Shown piece after piece: positions 22,601-35,900 of a stretch of 64,000 bases of DNA. The stretch is from assembly GCA_016648135.1 (NCBI GenBank), contig JADDOH010010340.1, positions 51,884 to 115,883 on the forward strand, read 5' to 3'. The position numbers and the translations under genes were made by a program. Numbering within the stretch: position 1 is the stretch's first letter; each line of letters opens with the position of its first letter. The stretch comes from Agrypnia vestita (Eukaryota; Arthropoda; Insecta; Trichoptera; Phryganeidae). The notes under the pieces were generated by a model. It did no database searches, was not told where the DNA came from, and worked only from the letters and a program-made list of their open reading frames with translations.

Positions 22601-24423
22601 ATATCTAATTGTACGCAGTTTATTAGAATATGTGAAAAGTACGCCTGCTATCAATATAAAAAGTAAATATGTACTATCTTGATCACATATCAGAGTGTAC
22701 AATAAGGTACAATGGTCTAATCACATGAGAACTGGCACTTGTCTGTGAGCCCATGATTGGATGTTTAACCTGTAACCGGGCGAGTCCCTTTTTAATTACG
22801 CAACATATAACGGGCGTGAACTTTTTCACTAGGACGTGTCAATACGTCACGCCTGGTGGGCGTATTTTCATATTTTTTATTTATGACAACGAAATATTTA
22901 TTTTTCGTTTATTTATATATAAAGTACAAAGAAAAATACAAAATTGCAAACAAATAGAAAAGAATACCAACAAAAAAATGGATTGGTACATTGATTTCGT
23001 CATCGCTGATATCTCTTTCATTAATTTAATGGATACTTATAAAAATGTATTCTTAAATAAAAAGGTTGGAAATGTAAAAAATATAAGTAAATAATATATA
23101 ATACGAAAATAGATAGGTAAGTATTAGTACATATCCGTCCCTGCTCACCCAGAACACGTCCACCACTCTCAATAGCGAAATGATACTGATTCCCTCCGTG
23201 TCTTGAATTCATGTCGAGACATGTATGGGTGACCTCTGTTGTTCGAAAATATGCGTTCTGCCCGTTCCAGGGCGCAACATATATTTCAAGGACGTATTCA
23301 TACGTCCTGCCCGTACTCGATATTATTTACATTGGACGTATTTATACGTCCCGCTCGGTTAACAGGTTAGTTAACAAATAAATAAAATGTTAATTAACAA
23401 TAAAATAGAGTAGATTGTTAGTCTTGTGGTTAGGACTCTCACCTCGAGATCCAAAGATTGCAGGTTCGAATCTCACTCCAGACCAGCAAGTTAGTCCTAT
23501 TTTCATAGCACAAACGTTTAGCTTAATTTGAAAATAGTAAGAATATTGATGTGACACGTATTCCGTGTTCACATCTCTATTTATTAAAAAAAAACAATCA
23601 TAATAAATATCTTCTTAATCAGTTTTCTGTTATTCCAGACGATACAAAACCTTGTCCTGGTGGCTTCAATCCTCCTTCAGTGGTGTGGATACAATAGTCT
23701 GTGGATTCAGGAATGATAAGGGCATTGTTGAAGAAATAAAAGATTACAAAACACGCAATCTTCCCGCAGAATGCTATGTAATGTCTTAAATGTCACAAGG
23801 GTTTAAAATTTATCCATAATTACATTAAATTAGCAGGATTTTCAAATTAACATGGTTAATCGTCTATAAAATATGTATATATTTTGGGACTTGTTTGTTT
23901 TGATGTTTTTATGTAATTAAATTGAGGTTCAATTTTTTTTTAACAGGTTAAATTTATGCATTATTAAAATAGGATTAAAATCATGACGGCTGATGGATAC
24001 ATTTTTTAAAATTCAAATAAAATTTTCATATGAATTCAAACGTCATAATAAACATATATTGGATATGCAAAATTCTGACCTTTTGATCAGGATTTTATAC
24101 CTTATGTGTAAAAGAATCCTTCTGAATTCTCTTTTAATATTATTACAAACTCTTTGCTTCAGAACCACTGGAAACCCGATGTTTGCATGAACTTCTGCAA
24201 TGAATTGCTGATTTATATCAAGGACTGCTTTAAAGAGGAGATCCAACATACGTTGGGGGAGGTGGGTAATGTGAGAGACCTTCCCAAAATAGAGCTGGTA
24301 TTCGAGCGGTTAGGCGGAACTAATGTTAAAGTTACCCGACCAAGGCCCGATGAAGATATTTCCATTCTTGAAGATTGGTACATCAATATGTTTCCACCAA
24401 TATTTGCACCAGAAGAATGTTGA
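16611..24423 (+). CDS. DXO/Rai1-family decapping exonuclease, copy B (complete, 4 exons)
   Basis: Exons 16611-17106, 21399-21663, 23639-23777 and 24163-24423; splice phases fit and give 386 aa, close to mammalian DXO. These enzymes hydrolyse faulty or non-canonical 5' caps and then act as 5'-3' exonucleases. Visible motifs in order: the N-terminal family segment RPELTGFFSVG (about 24-34), GHKFE with E160, AEMD with E202/D204, VELKT with E237/K239, 'YKTLSWWLQ' and 'VCGFR' in exon 3, C-terminal 'NFCNELL' and 'EDWYINMF'. These acidic and lysine residues match the known metal-binding set, so activity is expected, unlike the Drosophila paralogue Cutoff, which lost them. The gene is the downstream member of a tandem pair with copy A. 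Its start is the first ATG of a long open exon. AATAAA at 24449 is a likely polyadenylation signal. The relation to nuclear Rai1 versus DXO roles is not decidable from sequence alone. Confidence 0.92.
17785..18575 (-). pseudogene. Non-LTR retrotransposon reverse-transcriptase fragment
   Basis: From 18354 downward: a frame of 189 residues with IDEKFNWQPHIQKICNKL, TLKTMYIAMMEPIILYGILV and CTEMQQLLW. This is the C-terminal thumb region of LINE reverse transcriptases (CR1/Jockey type). Upstream, in other frames, 'KWSHDNSLVIN' and K-Y-L-S-I-M-I-D extend it to near 18575. The catalytic palm (the FADD motif) is missing. It is 5'-truncated and broken, inside an intron in the opposite direction. Confidence 0.75.
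19171..20250. mobile_element. Possible piggyBac-type MITE
   Basis: TTAA followed by cccattgcccgcgggcaact at 19167, and ggaatgggttaa at 20242. PiggyBac-type elements duplicate TTAA and begin CCC. Next to the left end is a palindromic 'actcatatatgagt'. The right end matches only for about six bases, so this stays tentative. Confidence 0.35.
20251..21398. other. Intron DNA without recognised features
   Basis: AT-rich with one GC-richer block at about 20530-20790 (contains ccagaccccgtgtccgggtt). It may be a remnant of an unrecognised repeat. No coding signal was seen up to exon 2 of DXO copy B. Confidence 0.4.
22768..23366. mobile_element. PiggyBac-like MITE, about 600 bp
   Basis: Left TTAA then cctgtaaccgggcgagtccc; right end gacgtatttatacgtcccgc, cggttaacagg, followed by TTAG. 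The ends are inverted copies. Several gacgtatttatacgtc-type palindromes lie at both ends. It lies in intron 2 of DXO copy B. Confidence 0.55.
23409..23594 (+). mobile_element. tRNA-derived SINE, copy 3
   Basis: Head ttagtcttgtggttaggact, B box 'aggttcgaatctcac', and the same body and 3' end as copy 2. It ends in A-rich sequence just upstream of exon 3 of DXO copy B. Confidence 0.85.
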
Positions 24424-24448
24424 TCAATTTAATCATCTATTATTTTCT

Positions 24449-24454
24449 AATAAA
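24449..24454 (+). promoter_or_regulatory. Likely polyadenylation signal of DXO copy B
   Basis: AATAAA 26 bp after the stop codon, which would give a very short 3' UTR. Other AATAAA copies follow further on (for example near 25325). Confidence 0.45.
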
Positions 24455-24792
24455 TACATTTTAATACAACATTTATTCAATTCAACAGGTCTTGCGCTGG
24501 GACTAGGTATGTTTTCTTGTAAAATATATTATGATGTCTTTTATAAGAAAATATTTAAACAAATTTGTGATTTAAAAATAAAAGTTGGAACTAAACCAGA
24601 CAGTACATGATACGAAAACTGTAAATGAACTTGGGTTAGAACAATTCGATTACTATTGGCAACTTAAGACAAATTTGGCTTCATAGCCTAGTACAGCGTT
24701 AGCAAAAATAGGATTGATTTACAATTTGTTATAAGAATGATATTCTTGGTAACAATTATAACAAATTGTAAATCTGTCCTCTTTCTCATATG

Positions 24793-25052
24793 TGGGGTAT
24801 AAAAGCAAAAGGCAGTAATATCCAAAAAAATAAAAAAATGTTTTGAATGCAGTCACCGAGAATTACTAATTTAAAATGTACTCAATTGTAGATTTTATGT
24901 GTCTATCCCTTCCAAAATCATGTGTCCTATAAATTTATAGACCATGTTTCCTACAAAATCTCAAATTCAGTACACTATGAGTTGGTAATCCTCGAGGACT
25001 GCATTCAATTTTTTATGGATATTGCTGCCTTCGCTTTTATACACCATAAGTA
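24793..25052. mobile_element. Inverted-repeat element with 'ggtataaaagcaaaaggcag' ends
   Basis: The left end ggtataaaagcaaaaggcag, taatatcca returns inverted at 25017-25045 as ggatattgctgccttcgctt, ttataca. The larger element at 29045-30686 has related ends. Confidence 0.65.
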
Positions 25053-25439
25053 ATATATGTTACTATCTCTACCACTACTCCAAGCTCTCATTTTCCATAT
25101 TTATTTCCTAGTCAATGCAACATCTAGGGAAGAAAATGAATAATAACTCATTAAGGCTTATACATATATCGCAGGCATATAGGCAGTATATGTTTATGTT
25201 TGCACTGGTTATTGCTATTACTTAAAATTTATTTAGTTTTGGTGATGTGATAAATCATATAACATATTGTTTTATATTATGTAATCATTTATGTAATATG
25301 TAATTTTTTACCTTTTGTAATCAAAATAAATAATATTTTAAAATTAAAGTTTTACACTTGAAAGTAATCAGGTTCTCTCTCCTACAGTAAAGCTGTACCG
25401 ATTAATCAACATCATTCCTGATCATGATTATTCATGTAC

Positions 25440-26958
25440 ATAAGTGTCCTTGAAGTGAAATTTTTACGATGCTTGCGACTAAGTGGTAAAAGTGGGGGAA
25501 GTGATAAGGTGCAATTGTCGTAAATTTTACGGCTGCGCGCCCGCTGGAAGGTTAACTGAAAATGGTTACGGATATTTTATATGAACTGTATGTTTTCCGA
25601 GAAACGATTCTCGACGTTTCATTGAAGTCGTATTCAACGTCATCAGGAGAACGACCTGTACCCGCGGAGGTATGGGCGGACTGATTAATGTTTAGTTAAA
25701 TATGTCTTAACGACCGTAATAATAACCTTAACTCTTCAATTAATTTTTTTTTATTCTGTTATTTATTTATTATTTTAATTATTAACTGTTATTCAATTTC
25801 ATTTTCTAGTCACGTAGCATAATATGTTTTAATAACCATAGTCATAATCAATTTATCTCCCAAGGGATGTGCATTTAACATCTAATTTATAAGAATCACT
25901 CGCCAAACCTCTTGCAAATGATCTGCGACCAGCTGGTTGGTCTAAAAATATTTTTTTAATATTAATACGTAGGACCCTTTTTATTGAATAAAATACACAT
26001 ACAAGTTGAAAAATAATTCATTTAAATATTCCTCATGGTTATTTCCAATAATTAAAATGTACTCTACATTTATATAAAATTCCTTAGAAACTTTTATTTC
26101 TTAACAATGTAATTATGAAATATTTCATAGAGGTGTATTGCAGTCATTTGTTCGTTTGTTGACCAAAATGTATCTGATATTTTCTGAAAACAAATCAAGT
26201 ATATTTTTAAACATACATATGTATATAGAAAATATATCTATAAAAATTGAATTGTGGCGAAAGGCAAATATATGCTTTTAACATTACATTTGGGAAATTT
26301 TTACCATTATTCAAACCTAGTTTACATTACTTCAAGGAATTATATATTTTATGATATTCTTATATTCAGAATATTAGTCCAAAATGTTCCGACACTATGA
26401 AAAATATCAATAGTTATGAAGATAAGCAACGACAAAGATTGCATTTTTGTTATATTTCTAACAACTAACAATCTTTAAAATAATTTATACATATAAAATA
26501 TTTTAAATATCTTTCATTTTAATACAAGCCAAATAAAATTGTTAAAACCTTGCAGAAAAACAAAATTCTGATTTATAATGTTTTCTGTATATCGTATTGA
26601 ATATCATTCGTTCCAAACTTTGCATTATTTCTTTACACAATACAAATCAAAGGTGCCCCATCCCTGGACACCTCACCATCTCATTCAAAATAAATGTGTA
26701 CTATATAAATTGAGTGCTATCCATTTCAAAATTTGTCATAGGTATTCCTTAGGACCCTGTGCAAAACATAGACCACCTCACCCTTGCTACCCTGCCTCCC
26801 AATAAATGTGTTTCAAATTTTGCATTGTTATGCCTCCTTTAACTGCCAGACATCACACTTTACTCCTACCTAAACCAAATTTTGCATACATCATTATCAT
26901 GGACCACGCTGGATATGGCTAAGGTACATAATTTATTACAATAAAAAATATTTATCTA
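25440..26958. other. Intergenic region between DXO copy B and the TERB1-like gene
   Basis: Contains the hammerhead-like motif H3 (25606-25653), half of an AT-rich family 2 repeat (about 26380-26580), and a diverged dispersed repeat (about 26690-26900) which shares 'aggaccctgtgcaaaac'-type stretches with 33880-34135. Further exons of the TERB1-like gene might lie here, but none was recognised. Confidence 0.5.
25606..25653 (-). ncRNA. Hammerhead-ribozyme-like motif H3
   Basis: Minus strand: CTGATGA (646-640 of the 25 kb block), stem II GTTGAA/TTCAAT, GAAACGTC, then GAGAATC. Stem I pairs perfectly: TTCTC before the core with GAGAA after the GTC. This is the best supported of the eight motifs. 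One additional base lies at the stem II junction. Confidence 0.55.
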
Positions 26959-29900
26959 CTATACCTGAAAATCACAGCCGTATAAGGACATTCCAATTTT
27001 CAAGCGTTTAATAACATTCTTCACATCATGGCTGAGAGTGGGTGCTGATAAATTCTTGCAGGAATCGCACTTTTCTTTTCCAAATATGCTTCCCATCTTA
27101 CTTCCAGCTGACACTATGCTTGCTTGAGATAATTCCAATTGCTTAACCCTTTTGGGATCTGGACCTTCTTGATCAATAACCATTTTGCTGTCATTTTTGT
27201 GTTGTTTTACAGAAATTCTGTAACCGATTCCACTCATTTCCGATGTATTGCCTGCACTCAAAAGCTTTTCAAGATTGGGTAAGTTGTTTGTCATCTTTTG
27301 TGGTTTCAAATAATAGACAACATTTGGCGAATCATTGTTTAAACTGTCGCCGGAATTGATTTCATTTCTAGAATCCATTTCAATTACTCGATTCACGAGA
27401 TGGCGAACCTTGAATGAGGTTGAATGTGCGCTTTTGTGGGCATCGTTGATTTTATTTTCCGGCTGTATATTTAAATTTGTCTCTGTTAATTTTTGTTTAT
27501 CAATGGATGTTAAGTGTGGTGCGCATTTTTCTTTTAACGGGTTTATCGAGGTCTTGAAAATATTGTTTGGACATTCCAAAGACTCGGAACTTAAGCGCGG
27601 TGACCAAGACAGTTTTAAAGGACTCGAAGTAAATTTAGGCAGAAATTCTGCGAAAGATTCATTGATTTTAGATAAATTTTTCGAAGAGAAAATATTTTCC
27701 TTGTCTTGATTATAAACATTTTCGTGAAATGTGAAAGATTTCCTCTGTTTGATTTTGTTACAATTTTCATTATTGAACATTGTATGTTTCGGTTTGAATC
27801 GTCCACTTCCAACAGATTTTGTGTTTTTTGTATTGTCCGTGTGAAAACTCATATCCCCGTTTCTTGTATGTTGGTTTCCATGCGACACTTTGAGTCTGCA
27901 AGAATTTGAGTGCTGGTGAGGAGGTATAATGTTCGCCGAAATTGAATTCCGCAACCTCCTTGATGATTTAGACTGAAATGAACTAACGACATCAAATTTT
28001 GATACAAATGAACTAGCTACACTGGTCTTCTGTGAAGTATCCATATCAGATGTCACAATATTTGGGAATACAGAGAAATTATCCACAGATATAACCAAAT
28101 TATTTTGTATCTGTTTTTTATTTGATGGATGGAGTTGATTGGCCAGTTTTCGGATAGATTTATTTACCTCTTCATCATTTTGCTTGTCATCTAAAATAAA
28201 CATATATGTATTTGAAAAACTCAAAATGTCTACAATTTTCTAAATGTTGTAATTTAACTTTCTATATTTATTTTATTACATTCTATTGAACACAATGTAT
28301 ATAAAAAAATTACCGCAAAATACTAGAATAACTAAGAATGACATATTTAATAGTTACAACAATATTTAAGTCAACAGAAAGTGAGATTACAATCCGATAG
28401 ATGCTATCCATAGACAGGTCAATATTCAATCTATCCAAAATATCGTATTATGTATTAACACCTGTGAGTCAATAATCATCGTATATAATTATATTCTAAT
28501 AGTTCAGATATTACAATAATTACCAAAATGCTGAAGGATCCAGAGAGCTAAAGAGCTCCATTTTGAGAGCTAAAAACAAAATAAAAATTAAAACTATCGC
28601 ACATTAATCCGCCACTCCTTACAGGCAAATAAGACTATACATATATTTTTTTTTATTTGATTTCAAAACTATTGGACAGTACTCTTTGCTTTGCTCGGGC
28701 TCGGCTAGTGTGGGAGATAGAATGACAACTCTACCAGACCCCGAATTCGAGAGGAGTCTCATACTGTACAATGTAAAACTATATTTAGATTCTTTCACTT
28801 TCGTAATAAATTCACTTTGTAATAAAAATGTATTTGTAAGTTTGTAAATAACGGCTGGGTGTCTTTCTTGTCTTGCTCGCACATTTCATTTTCCCTCTTT
28901 CTCACTAAACTTAAACCAAATGATTTAAAACAAGGTAGAATTTTATTTAAGTTTTTTCTTATGGTATTATTTCTCATTGTTAGATATCCAGACGACTGGT
29001 TTTAGCTTGATTAGATAATTTATCAGCCTTACGGGGAAGATAGGTTTGGAACTCACATAGACATTCTCAAAACGCCATTATATGAGGGGTATAAAAGTAA
29101 AGGTAGCAATATCAAAAAAAAATGAAGAAAAAAATTACAATGTACCGAATTCGAGATTTTATAGATAATATTGTTCCTTCCAAATCTTCCAGATCCAAAC
29201 CTTCCAGATCCAAACCTTCCAGATCTTCCAAAATCATCTTTCCGAATCATTATTAAAATTAAATACAGTAATATCCTCGCAGTGCAAAAAGCAAACGCAG
29301 TAATATCGACTTCAACCCCCAAGGACGTGTCCCATGTAGCGAAGTGAAAAACTACATTTCAAAATGAAGACTACAACACACACACATTCACCAGTTTGAA
29401 GACTATAAAGTGTACACTACATTTGTAGTAAAAACTACATCAAGTGAACTAATTGTAGTACTACAAAATTGAATTGTAGTACTAATGAAGTGAAGTAATT
29501 GTAGTATTAATGAAGTGAAGTAATTATACTACAAAATTGTAGTACTAATGAAGTGATTATATTTTTTCCCCAAATAAAAAGTTTGGCGACTTAAAAAAAA
29601 AGGTCGACGAGAAAAATATATAAAATGCCGATATTTTTTCCAAAGTAACATTTGGCGACCTAAAATAAAAAAGGTCGCCAACCAGATTTCTTCATTCAGT
29701 CCCAAAATTTTTCAAACCATGGGGGTAGGTTACAGTTTCCAAAAATTTCTTAATTTATCTGCATCGACTTCCCAAAAATTTCACATAAAAAATGTACTAT
29801 TTGAAGTATGTGCTCGTACTTTCGATAATTTTAAATTTATAAAATTTATAATTTATTAAATTTAATAAAGTGTGTGTACTTTGTAGTGTTCGCTTTGAAA

Positions 29901-32900
29901 TGAAGTGTACTATTTGAAGTATGTATATACTTTCAATAACTTTGAAGTGTGTGTAGTTTAAAGTGTGCACTACACATCAAAAGGTGTGAAGTGTGCACTT
30001 CAATGTAATGTAGTACTACATTGTAGTAGTGATAGTAAGTACAGAGCGGACCCATCACTAGTCCCATGGCAAAATGTCCGCTTCATTCTTGCGAGATTTC
30101 ATGTTGATTTTAGACTGAGACACAGCAATATCCAATTGTGTAAACAGCAAAAGTAGCAACATCCACTATTTGATAGCAAGCACAGCTATATTCAGATTTA
30201 AAACTTAAATATTTATTGATACACATAAATAAAAGGAAAACTGAGGTGGCAATTGTTTTTATAAACTTACTAACCTTGTAACCCGTCAAAAATGAAGAAA
30301 CATTAGTCCGCGTCTTTGCTAAGCCGTAGTATATATTTATAGTATCTTTTTGGCGGTCTACGGAGAGGCGACCATAGCCACACACGTTAATCAGTTGGTT
30401 CAGGTTTGGTGGCCAAGGGGTCAAGCCCCATCTCTGGCTATGAATTCTAATGAAATTACGGACATTACACGAAGTTACGGGGACAGACAGACAGACGGAC
30501 GGATGGACAGACACAACAAAATTATTGTTTGATTCTCAATAAGATGTAGGTTTCAAAGATTCCAGAGAAATTTCCTTGAATACTGACAGGATGTTTGTAT
30601 TTATCTCAGATCGGTGAGATATTACTGCTTTTGCTTTTATACCCCTCATATAATGGCGTTTTGAAAATGTCTAGGTGAGTTCCAAAACTATCAGTGGACT
30701 AGGCCTCAAAATGTTTTCCGTTACTCTTTAGTGGTCATGTACGATCAGTAATAAGACACTATTATATCACAAAAATATATTTTTATCACATTTTTTGATG
30801 TATAAACTTTGTTTTTGGAGATTATTTTTGTTATGCTTATGTTTTGATATACTTATACCACAAGGGACTTATGTTCAATTGTTTAAACAGTAGGGCCAGA
30901 GTAGTGAGGGGCGCTTTGACGCACTGCCGCTTGCCGCTCGTATTGTACCCGAGGCCTAATAGTCGAGGGGTTAAACCACCCCGGAAGAGTAAAATTTAGG
31001 TAGAAATCAGGTGATTTTTTTAGGGGTTGATTAATTATTATTTTTATTTATAGATATTTCATGTTGATATTTTTTATGTATATATTTCATTTCTTGATAA
31101 GTAAATAAATGATTTTCTTTTCTCTCTCGAAGAGACACGCAATGGGGAATGTTGCATCTCAGTCACGGAGGAGGATCTCCACGGAAATATACATGACATG
31201 GTCATTTTTTTTCAAAAATTTTCCAATACAATAATAGTTCAATATGTACCTTAATTAGTGCCAATAAAAAAAAATCACCTCCTAATAGTGATGGTCAAAC
31301 TATTATTTTAACCGGTTACATACGGTACAGTTATTTGAAATTTGTATTTGATTATATTGATGATTTGTAACTGAGATATAATTGTTGTCAAGTACCGATA
31401 CCAATCATCGATACAACCAGATACAAATCTCTAATAATGATTAATGTGTCACCGGTTAAAATACCATCACTACCTCCTAGTAAAATTACTCAATTTCAAT
31501 CTTAACTTTTTGTTTTCTTAAACAAAAAGCATTATGTTTTGCATTTACAACGAATCAAACAACCCGTTTCCTTAAAAATCTATGCTTTTTGCTTAACTAC
31601 ACTTATAACCGGCACTTATAATGTTAACTTTGAGATACTCTAATTTAAAGGCTGATTTGATTAATGATAATGGTAAAATTTAAGAAAAAAGCATAGATTT
31701 TTTCATTTTATATTAATCAAACAACCAGTTTTTGCAAAAAGCGTTTTCCTAACTTTTACTATTACTACTGATCAAAGAACCGGCTGTTAAATAAGTATTA
31801 TTATTACTAGCTGGAAGCCATCAAAAATGACGGTACTTTTACATGTCGGTTCCTAAGGAAAAAGTATTAATTTATTTTATTTATTTAAAAAAAATTAATT
31901 GTAAAAAAATTTACCTACCATAAAAAAGGTAAGGACTTTACAGAAGTTACAGGAACAGACAAATAAACGGACGGACAGACAGACAACAAAATTATTATAA
32001 TTGGGACGTTCATTAAACCCAAAATAATTTCTTTTAATATGGCCGTAGTTTTCTAAACCAGAACCAGGTCTAGTACGAAACATACCATCAGCTGGTGGAG
32101 TGATGGAGGGGCGGCACTAGCCTTTGCATGAATATTATTCAGGAGCTGGGCCGTATTACATATCTCGGCTGCTTCAACGGCGGTTCTGCAGTTGGTCACA
32201 CTGACGCAAAGCAACTCTAAACCTTTTGGAGTATCCAATAAGTTCCTAAAAAATACAAAAAAAAGACTTCTTACATCGCATCATGTTTTCTTAATGAGAC
32301 TTGGAAGATTTCTTTATCAAACCTATATTTAAATTAGTTGCATATCTTAGATTCAGTTTGCACAGTAATCTATTTCCATAGTTTCCAAGATAAGAGAATA
32401 ATATAATTGTGTAATAAATTATTAACTTATATTAAAAACCCACTATCTTCTATGAAACTGATAGTTAGAATCGTAACCCCAAAGTTCATGTTAAAATATC
32501 ATTATTGCAAGCCAATACATACGTAACCGCAACATCAACATTTACAACTACATGTTAGAGCTGATGATGGACCCTGCAATGGGATCAGAAAGGTCGTAGA
32601 ACATGGCACAATACCCCAGAAGATTCGAAAAGGCCGGCAAAACCTAAGAACATTCTTAGGGAACGAAGAAATCAAAAGTCTCGTCTTCAATAATCAAAAA
32701 AGCGCAATTGCGCAATGGATAGCGACTAATTATGGACTTGACTTTGGCTCAATATATGTTCCCGAGAGAACTCTGCACTATATCATTAAGACCTGACATA
32801 GTCATGTACCCATGAACACGTAAGCATCTTTTTGGTAGAACTCACAGTGCCCTGGGACATAAACATCCCAAAAGACCACACATATACATATATCAAATAA

Positions 32901-35900
32901 ATTACAGCAAAGATATATTGGATGAGATCTCCAAAAATATAACAAAACTTTATGCAGTGGAAGTAGGAGCGAGAGGACTGCCAGCCAAGTCAGTTTACAG
33001 CTTTTTCAAGGACCTGGGACCTGATTTTACAATATCAGGTCTGAAGTACGAAATATTCTGAGGACTCCTAACGCCTCTGAACGTGCATGAAATGCACTAA
33101 CAAAAACGTCACTAAGGGAGGGGGAGGGGATGAAAGAAATGGTAAACGTAGTCATGGCGTAAACAGGTTGGAAGCCCTGTGGCCTCCATCGCTTCCTTGC
33201 TCCGTGCGGCGGGCCCAGATTTGAGAACGTTCTGGTCCCTTTCCGGTAGCTGGTTGCCAATTTTTCACAAAAAAGTTTATTTTTATAATTCCCAATTTAT
33301 TTAAATTATCACATTTATATTTAAATAATGAATTTATCTTCATAAAGGAAATGGTCTACGGCAAAAGGGCTGTTGGCAAAATTTAAAAAAGTAGATCCAA
33401 ATGCCAGTTAGTCACATGTAAAAGAAATAGGAAATAATTATAATAATATATTGCGTACCTGGTGATGCACTGGATACCTTCGAGTTGAACAAATTTTTTC
33501 TGATTTGTATTGTTGTTATGGATCAGCGATATCACGAGGTTGACCAAATCCAAATGAAAATTTCCATTGAGGTACTTCAAACACTTAAAGGTGAATTAAA
33601 AAAAAACAGTAAATTGTAATTATAAATTCACTACACAAAACCATAAATATGGACAAACGACAATTCTTGCAGCAGCATTGATTGGCTAATTAATTTTAAA
33701 ATAAAAAGGTGATAGCTTGTTGGTGTAGTGGTCATGATGTGATCTGGTGGTTGGTGGTTCGAGCCCCATTCCAGGACACCAGCGAGTTCATCCTATTTTG
33801 ATGTGAGCGACACGTATTCTGTATCTCTATTTAAAAAAAAAAATGATGTGTATGTTCTGTACACAATCGAACACCCTTTGACTGATCTGAATTACATTTT
33901 GCATAGTCAGTATTTAGAACCCTGTGCAAAAGTAAGGCACCCTCCCCCTGGCTACTCCGCGCCCTCGTTGGATGCCACTCACTTAAAATTTTGCTTGGTT
34001 GCACTTTAGGACCCTGAGGAAAACACAGTTCAAACAAATGCAATTCCCTAACTGCATACTCTGGACATCTCACTTTTCTTCGACCTGGACCTAATTTATT
34101 TTAAATGAGCACCCCTTTCTCCCTAACCACCTGATTTGACTTAAAAATGCAATCTGAATCGTTAATTCAAAAACTTTGGTTTTGTATATTACAATAAGTT
34201 AACTAATTATTTTAAAAACGCTATATTTATTATGTTTATACAAAGATTGCGACATTTCTATTACTAATGTACCCATATTTACATATTTATTGTTCTCCCT
34301 TGCAAAAAAATCCAAATATGTATTTTTATCAAATATCTAAAAAAATTCGAAATATGTGAACTAAAGTGTATTGATGTACGGCGCAAGGGGCGAAAAATTA
34401 TTTTGTATTCCGAATTACCGGTGTTTTCGAATTATAGAGATTAATCTACCATGAAATTAACATTTTGGGACTTGGGGTTTGACTTAACGCGGTTTTACTG
34501 TATACATGTGTGCTTAGATATATAATATTCATTCAAAGCTAATTAATTAGAGATTTTCAAAACCATTATTTTAATATATAGGCTACACAATAATCGTTAT
34601 TTGGTATTGATGATTGGTAACTGAGAATCAACTGTTCTCTATTGTTCCGATGGTTGCCTGTCGAATTGAAAAAAATTATTCACTAATTTTTTTTTTATTT
34701 TTCACTTTTTGTAAACATATATACATTTTGGTATATAATGGTGATTTTATTGCTAGATGGCAGTTTCTTCCAGCCAACCACATAATGAAGTTGAACAATT
34801 GAAATATATCTGCAGTATACAATGTTACAAAACTAGCTCTAACTAACTAGCTAGATAACGAAATGAGTAGGAGATGGATGGGGACAAGAAAGGGTCAAAC
34901 TAGATTTTGGGAAACGTAAAATTGCCTTAGTCTGCTTGAAGACTCCTTGGGAAAAACAGTGAATGTCAAGAAATGTTTGTTTAGAGAAAAATAGTTTTAT
35001 ACAGGGTTATTTGGAAAACATTAATAACCTCGCAGAGCTATATTTCTGCCTTGAGTATGAGTCGAAAATGTTCGAGCTATTATGACCTAATTAATATCAA
35101 TAGTTAAGGAGATATGCGACATTAAAGTTTGCATTTTTTTCCCCAATATTTTTGACTTATTTTTTGTGAAACGTTGGGCTATCATTACAATAACTTATAT
35201 CGATTATGAAAAATTCATTCCCTTTAATACAAGTCAAATAAAAAAAATAAAAACCTTTGAATTCCAATTAGAAAACATTCCAATTAGAGTTTTTTCAGGG
35301 TTTTTATGATTTTATTCAACTTGTGTTGAAATGAAAAACGGTGGTTTTATTTACCCAATTCTGATTTATTGTATAAAATAATAACCCAAAAAGTCAAGAG
35401 ATGGCATTAAAAGGTCAGTTTCACAAAAAAGTGACATTCATTGTTTTTCCCTGGAGTTTCAATTATGGTCTGTGCGTAGTTAATGCCACAGCCTAACCGA
35501 CCTTACTTGGATTGAGGAGCTGAAGAATTCAGCATTATAAATCGGGATGGATAGTAAAGTAGTGTCAGCTTAATGGAGTAAAAGGCCATGATTAGATACA
35601 TAATTGAATCTAGATTTCAGATACTGAGGTGAGTGAGGATTAAAAGAGGCATTATAAAGTTGAGATAAAACATGGATGTTATGGCGCTGTTAGATTGTAG
35701 GCCAACGGGTAAAATTGCGGAAAGATTGATATGGTTGGATTTTCTGAGGTTGAAGATGAACAAAGGCTAAATCCAAGATAATGGTCCCATTGCATATACA
35801 ACGAAAATGATTATTTATTTACTATATTATTGAATGTGCTAATAACAGAATGAAAGATAATTTACGTTTAAAAAGTAAGAATTAAATAAGATATTACACT

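Noticed and set aside
27335..27909. Plus-strand open frames
   Set aside because: They are antisense to the long last exon of the TERB1-like gene, whose minus-strand frame is 1.2 kb long.
30110..30514. Missing TERB1-like exon around 30275-30355 (minus; reads YYGLAKTRTNVSSFLTGYK before a GT donor)
   Set aside because: The phase does not fit between exons 5 and 6 and it lies inside a transposon-like element with inverted ends.
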